A model generated the notes under the pieces. The model worked only from the letters and a program-made list of their open reading frames with translations. It was not told where the DNA came from and ran no database searches. A stretch of 64,000 bases of DNA from Eopsaltria australis (Eukaryota; Chordata; Aves; Passeriformes; Petroicidae): positions 293,872-357,871 of the forward strand of contig JAVTVJ010000344.1 in the NCBI GenBank assembly GCA_034509425.1. The letters run 5' to 3'. Of this stretch, positions 58,310 through 64,000 are shown piece by piece (position 1 is the stretch's first letter; every line of letters starts with the position of its first letter). The position numbers were made by a program, and so were the translations under genes.

Positions 58310-60758
58310 TTCTAGGCATTTTTACAGTTAGCAGTCAAAATCCGGTTCTTCTTAGCTTTCATTGATTTTGATCAAAATAGGATAGGACCTTTTCAAAGCC
58401 AGCAAACTGTTGTCTCCTCTGTTTCTATTGATAAAACATCTCCAGGCTGAAACCTAGTTCAGCAAATCAAACTTGGATAAGGTTTTATCATCTGGTGGAA
58501 AACCTTTATGACTTGCAGCTGTTGCTGCATTTTATCAGCACTTTATGTGAACACTGTATAGCCTGTACTGTGTTATCTCTTGCATAAAATATGGGCGTCT
58601 GAGAAACAGGATGGTTCATAATTTACAAAAAATAACAAAGATTTAAATAAGGAGAGGTATTGTTTTTAGGCATTCTTTCAAACCTGTAATCAGAGTAGCT
58701 AATCCTCAGGTAATTTTCAGAAAATTTTTTAACAAGGGAGAGAAATCTAATTACAGAATGAATAAGACATTTTATTTCACTGTATAATAGTTCAGCCCTA
58801 GAAGACAAAACATGTTTGGTGGGATTTTTTTTAAGTACTTCACATGCTAATTCCATGCAGGAGATTTCAGGGTTGTAGCATCTTCCCACACAGCAGTACA
58901 GGAGGCCTCACTGGAGTTCTGAGTCTTACCTGAAGCAGGTTGCAGAGAATGCAGAACACTCAGGTGTGTCAGGAATATGGCTAATCACATACATACTGTT
59001 TGCTGATAACCTTATATTATTTTTTAAAAAATTACAACTTCAGTTAGCTTCTTTGAGGAGAAAAGCCACATTTAACTGACTGAATTGATGAGGGCCTCTT
59101 CTGTGTTCTTTTAGTGAACACAGAGCAGCTCTGTCCATATGAGTGAAATGGAAGTAAAATTAATTTGGGATGTGTTTGCAGATAATTATTCCTGCAGCAG
59201 TAGGGAGAAGAGAGGAGGATGATCCAGTGCTTGGTTTGTGAAGTGTGAGCCTTCAACATGTAGGCATTTGCATTTTCTCAGGATAAGAAGATCATGATTA
59301 TAAGCTGCTATTTACATTCCAAAACGTTTCTCCTTAAGTGTTGTTACCTTGGAGAGCCTGGACTGGGGATCAGTGTTCTATGTGTGTGTCCGGAGCTACT
59401 GCGTTTGACCAGCTCTGTGGTCTTGACCTGCATTAAACGAGGTAAAATGTTTGCCTAAACATTAACACACCTGCATAAACATATTTTGGCTAGATATCGA
59501 GAATCACATAAAGGTTTTTGCAGGAAGTATTTCTGGAAGTGTTTTTGTCCAACACCCAAGGACCCAAGCAGAGATGAACTTTGGCCAGCCCTAGATTTGG
59601 TTATCTGTGGGTTTGGGTAGCCAGCCTGTGAAAATGCCCCAAGACAGAGGTACTACCACCATTCTGGGCAATATGTTCTTGTACTTGTCCTCCTTTTCTG
59701 GGTAAACATTTCTCTTCGTGTCCAACCTCAGTTCCCCAAATGACTATAAATTTTATAACAGTTTTTCCCCATTTTATCATATGCTGCTATTAACAAGAAT
59801 TTGACTACAGTCTTGGTGACTTCCCTTTAAGTGTCTGTAGATCTCCCTTGGCCTTCTCTCTACCAGTGTAACAACATCAGGAGTATGTCTTGCAAGTGTG
59901 GGTTCCACATCCCAGAATTAGCAGGATGTGTGTATGTGTAGTAATTGCTTTCATATCTAATATTTTTATCATACAGAGGGTGCCATGTGAATGTCCATGT
60001 TTGTAGAGAGGCTGGTTGAAGGATGTGAGTTCAGGGACCTGCCTTCACACCAGTTTTTCCCTCTGTACAGGCCACTGATGTTTTGGGTACTTTGGTTTTT
60101 CATTTATTTTAATCACCAAAATCTATCTTACATTTTTAGCCAAATTATATAGCCTGAATCCGTTTATTAAGTTCTGTAAATTTTTTGTGTCATGTAAAGC
60201 AACTTTAATTTGAAACAGTGTTGTTTTTTAAATAAGATTCAGGGTTGAATATTGTTAACTGTTAACAAAGTTTTACCTTGGAGTAATTTTGTGATCAACA
60301 TCTAGATGACTTAAAAAGCACTATTAAATGGGGATATATCTACAGTTCAGTTGGAACTCGTTTTAGAAATCCTGTGACAGTCAGCTCCATCATGTCTTGG
60401 ATGTTCACCTAACATCACGTTGAATTAATGTCAAAGCAAAAGGACTTGGATAAATATTTAAATCTAGAAATTCAAGCATGAATTTATACATGGAAATAAT
60501 GAATGCGTAAATTTTTCTGTTGTTTTACTTTAAAAGGTTACCTTGTCTTCAGCCTAATAAGTAAAATGGCAAACATCAACTTTATGCTTTGACATGGTTG
60601 CACTATTGTCCTTTGAATGTTTTTATGGTTTTGTTTAGTAAGTAAGAACTATTCATTTAATCGCACAAATTTATTTTTCTAGTTAGTGGAAGTGTTCCCT
60701 TAATACATGTATTTATTTGAAAAGGAAAGGTCTTTTATGTGTTTCCTCATTATCTGTA

Positions 60759-60764
60759 AATAAA
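60759..60764 (+). terminator. AATAAA polyadenylation signal candidate
   Basis: A canonical hexamer with T-rich sequence immediately downstream (TTATTTTTATTC). It would give a 3' UTR of about 3.65 kb. Confidence 0.45.
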
Positions 60765-61769
60765 TTATTTTTATTCAGTTGACGTGGGAACATATTTTAT
60801 CCTGTATTTTTGACCCTTTTAAATTGTAATTTATTACACATTTCTGAGGCAGTAATTTCTGTGACATGCTCCAAAAATGTTTTGATCACATAAGATCTTG
60901 TAACCACTTTGTGCCTCTTTAGCATATATTAGTGGCTTAATAAGACAAACTGCAGCTTCTAAGTTCTGTTACGGCCTTACATGACTTAAGTATTTTTCTG
61001 TGTAACTACTTTTGTATTGACTACAAAATCCTCTGTTAGGAAAAAAACCACAGTTATAAATCTGTATAAGATGTTAAAATGTGTTTTAAGGAAAATATCC
61101 ATAGGGCACTTCCACAAGGAACATCATTTAGCTATGCATACATGCAGATATCCAAATAAAGTAGTAAGTTCTGTGCTAGTGCAGACAATCCATATATAGA
61201 TCCTTTTAAAGAGATTTTCTTTTTTTTCCCCTATTCACTGTTATACTGCAATGGTAGAGTAGCATTTTAGGTAAAAATACTGCAGTCAGTGATCCCCAAT
61301 TCATAAACAAAAGGGAGAAATATATTCATGTAGTCATGGTACTTCATTACATTATAAAAAACATATTTCCAAGATGTTTCTAACTGTATTAGATAATTAC
61401 AAAAAAGAACCAATATCTCGTGTACAGTTCCAATGCCTTTTACCACTACCTCTGCCAGACTTGATATGGTATATAATACTCTGTCTCTAATCTTGTCTGG
61501 GCTTCTTATGGATTAGAGAAGCTTTTTAGAGCACCAATTATTTTATTATTTCTCTTCCACTGTATTACTATCAGTCCTAATCCTTTCTTATTGGTATCCA
61601 TAGGACTGGTAATATCAATATTCATCATTATTAATTTTTTAAAACTATCACTTTTTTTGAGAAAACTTGTAAAAGAAAATCTGACTCAGTATGTGAAGTG
61701 TTACTGAGTTTGTACAAAGAAATCCTTTTTCTGTAATCCTGCTCCTTGAGTTATGGCTTCAGATAGCTA

Positions 61770-61809
61770 ATAGGAAATTAGGAATTAATAGGAATTAATA
61801 GGAAATTAG
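61770..61809. repeat. Short imperfect tandem repeat, unit about AGGAATTAAT
   Basis: About four degenerate 9-10 bp units in the distal 3' UTR region. Confidence 0.75.
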
Positions 61810-61945
61810 TCATTAAGTGGCTGAGTAAGAAATAAAACTAAGCTGTGGAGGTTTCCCACTGAATATAAAAGGAAGTATATAAGATGTAAGTGTATTTTCA
61901 TACTAGTGTGAGGAAGAAATTGTACCTGTTGAATGTTCATCTTTT

Positions 61946-61951
61946 AATAAA
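61946..61951 (+). terminator. AATAAA polyadenylation signal candidate
   Basis: A canonical hexamer followed by a modest GT/T-rich region (TGTGG, then TTTTTTC) about 40-50 nt downstream. Confidence 0.35.
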
Positions 61952-62134
61952 AGTCTGTATATTCTATAAATAAGGTTCTAAATTGTGGAAATTTTTTCAA
62001 AATTTATACTGTTTACAAGTAAAACTGGATTTATTGCAGCTTGATCCTCCTTAAAACAACTGATCACTTCATTTACTGTAAGTTTGTATATATGTTTAAA
62101 ACTGACACCTTTCCTGTTTTACAAATTACTGCAT

Positions 62135-62140
62135 AATAAA
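62135..62140 (+). terminator. AATAAA polyadenylation signal candidate (best downstream element)
   Basis: A canonical hexamer followed at about 20-45 nt by a strong pyrimidine/GT-rich element ending TTTTTGTCAGTG. This is the best-looking distal end for RASEF and would give a 3' UTR of about 5 kb. Confidence 0.5.
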
Positions 62141-62160
62141 ATACAGTTTAATAGCCATTT

Positions 62161-64000
62161 TTCTTCAGTCTTTTCTTTTTGTCAGTGCTTATGAGCAGCA
62201 GTCCAGCATAACATCTGTGATCTGTCAGCTTAATGTTGTTATGATTCACCAGCTTCTGCAACAGTTGCATGCAAGAGTGATGCAACCAACCACTGGTATC
62301 TGGCTGACTCCAAATTTTTAGCCTCAATGAACAGTCATCAGCTTTGAGCTGAGATGTGCCTCACTGTGATTCCCAAATAAATCTTGTGTACCTCTTTAAA
62401 GAGGTGCTTTAGCTGTGCTGTCTCTAACCACTATTATGTGATATTGGTGAAGTAAGAAAGAAAAGAAGAAAAGTAGCCCAAAATAACCTGCCTATTGCAA
62501 ATATGCTTTGTACAGGGCTGTAGGCATTAAGCAAAAAATACTTAGGGGTATGTATATCAAAGACAAAAAGTGCCCCAAAATGCAAATTAAAAGCTGCATC
62601 AGGTAAAATTGGCCACTTTAAATGTTAACATGGAATCACAGTCATGTAAGTTAGAAAAGACCTCCAAGATTGAGTCCATCAGGATGGAGTCCTGTTCTGT
62701 GTTCACACATGACTTCACTAGTGATTGGATCTGGTGCTAAAGCATGAATGTGTGCTGCTTTCTGAAGCAGAGCAATAAGCCCTGGAAGGATGGGATGGGG
62801 CTGAAGAGTGTGTCACCATCAAAATGTCCTTTTCAAAACCCAATTTCCTTTCTTTTAGAACACAAAGATACTAAGATATCAAATTCAATTTTCATGTATA
62901 TTTTCTTCTTTAGGTAGTTTTCCCTTTTATTTTTGTAATCTATTCTTCACCAGCCACAAAAGCAGTAAGAATTAAAATGTGGTTTTGCTTTGTTGCAGAA
63001 ATTAAAAATTATTGTTGAAACTGAAACATTTAACCATATTTAACACTTGATGTTATCAATATATAATTAGAAGCAATTTTTATGATCTTACATTAGTGGC
63101 TATATCTTCTTACTGATATAGTCAGCAGGGAATTTCTGTTCACAAGCTAATGGTGTCCAAGGAAAATCAGATGTGCAGCAAGAAAAGCTGGTCTTACTGC
63201 AACAAAAAATACACACCTGGTAGTTTATATTTTTCTGTTACTTTTTGCCAATAATCACAGATTTGCTAAGAACTTGCTATTGTTTTCATTTTGAAAAAAA
63301 TATTTAAAAAAAATCTTACTTGAAAGTAGGAAACAAAGACAGAATCAAGGTTGTAGTCGTTAAAAGAATGGAAAAAACACTCTGTGAGTTGCTTATTTTT
63401 CCTGCTCCCTAGAACCAAATGAGAACTTCCACAAGGACAAAAATTTGAAGTGTTTGTACCAGAATAAAACATCAATGACAAAAATGTAAGATACAAGAAA
63501 AAAAGACAGGAACTGTATTTAGTACACAATACTCACTGCCTCATGTTTGTTTTTCCTGAAAGTAGCTTTCCACTTCAGTCTGTATCTATTCCTGTGGAGT
63601 ATTTCCTTTTTGTAGCTTTTAGGGAATTATTCTTTTCATGTCACAAACATATATTTAGAGAGATAACTGTAATTGGAGTGGTTGGATAAAATCTTCAGAC
63701 ATCTTGCAGTAAATTTATTAAAGTTCTCTTTATCAGTTGAATAAGTCAAAGTACCTGAGATTTGCAATGGTTTCACAAAACAAACTCACTTAACATTTGT
63801 ATACTGAATAGATGCACATTCTAAGATGAAGTAATGAAGCAAATTAACTGTGAAAGATGACAAACTAAAACCACGTCTGTGAGATAAGATGGTACTGTAT
63901 TAAACGCACTTTGTGGAAGTGATGGAAATAAAAATAGAAGCTATTAATTGACTGAAATGTTTTAGATTAATTTAAACCCCAAACTCTGAATTATAGTAAC
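62161..64000. other. Downstream intergenic sequence
   Basis: AT-rich with no gene recognised. It contains one further AATAAA (62376-62381) and the short CR1 relic at 62633. Confidence 0.5.
62633..62681 (-). mobile_element. Short CR1-like 3' relic
   Basis: It reads GAATCACAGTCATG, then TTAGAAAAGACCTCCAAGAT, then TGAGTCCATC, resembling the reverse-complemented 3' end of a CR1 subfamily. Only about 50 bp are recognisable. Confidence 0.55.

Larger units (their letters stand above)
57127..62160 (+). other. RASEF: RASEF 3' UTR (outer bound uncertain)
   Basis: This AT-rich non-coding sequence follows the stop codon and holds no splice-compatible ORF. Plausible cleavage signals lie near 60.76, 61.95 and 62.14 kb. 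I extend the feature to the last of these because it has the best downstream T/GT-rich context. The real UTR may be about 3.6 kb shorter-form or 5.0 kb, and alternative polyadenylation is possible. Confidence 0.55.

Noticed and set aside
1..64000. tRNA, rRNA, snRNA, CRISPR arrays, insertion sequences or bacterial features
   Set aside because: None was seen. The sequence is vertebrate nuclear DNA, and the only short tandem structures are simple microsatellites.

Overview
The window is vertebrate nuclear DNA, almost certainly from a bird. It is AT-rich and intron-rich with vertebrate splice sites. Nearly every recognisable interspersed repeat is a CR1-type LINE 3' end or an avian-style retroviral LTR with TGTCCTGG-like termini. 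I saw no mammalian Alu, B1 or L1 sequence. The one gene is an orthologue of human RASEF (RAB45), a 9q21 gene. Human chromosome 9 largely corresponds to the avian Z, so Z linkage is likely, but this is inferred and not visible in the sequence.

Layout. Positions 1-27340 are intergenic and AT-rich. They contain CR1 remnants (1-330, 6580-7131, 10998-11144, 16974-17140), a 1.6 kb LTR-like element with a 5-bp target-site duplication (7747-9347), a probable second LTR remnant (about 21975-22195), and a frameshifted coding-like stretch on the minus strand (25003-25529) that I cannot name. A CpG island (about 27340-28270) marks the RASEF promoter and first exon.

Positions 27643-57126 hold the complete RASEF coding sequence on the plus strand. 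It has 17 exons, all joined by GT-AG introns with compatible phases, and gives an intact 722-residue protein. The order is two N-terminal EF-hands, a central coiled coil, an acidic/serine-rich linker, a complete Rab-type GTPase domain, and a C-terminal CCxx prenylation motif. Intron 1 is about 10 kb and carries the longest CR1 copy. Intron 11 is only 87 bp. The 3' UTR probably runs from 57127 to about 60.8 kb or 62.2 kb, with several AATAAA signals. The last 1.8 kb is intergenic apart from a short CR1 relic.

There is one gene here, so there is no operon or pathway cluster to describe. I found no tRNA, rRNA, CRISPR array or other defence or mobile system, and nothing that I would call a new biological system. 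The points most worth checking are the long LTR-like element, the unidentified minus-strand pseudogene-like stretch, the out-of-frame ORF overlapping the RASEF start, and the 87-bp intron with a frame-changing internal AG.
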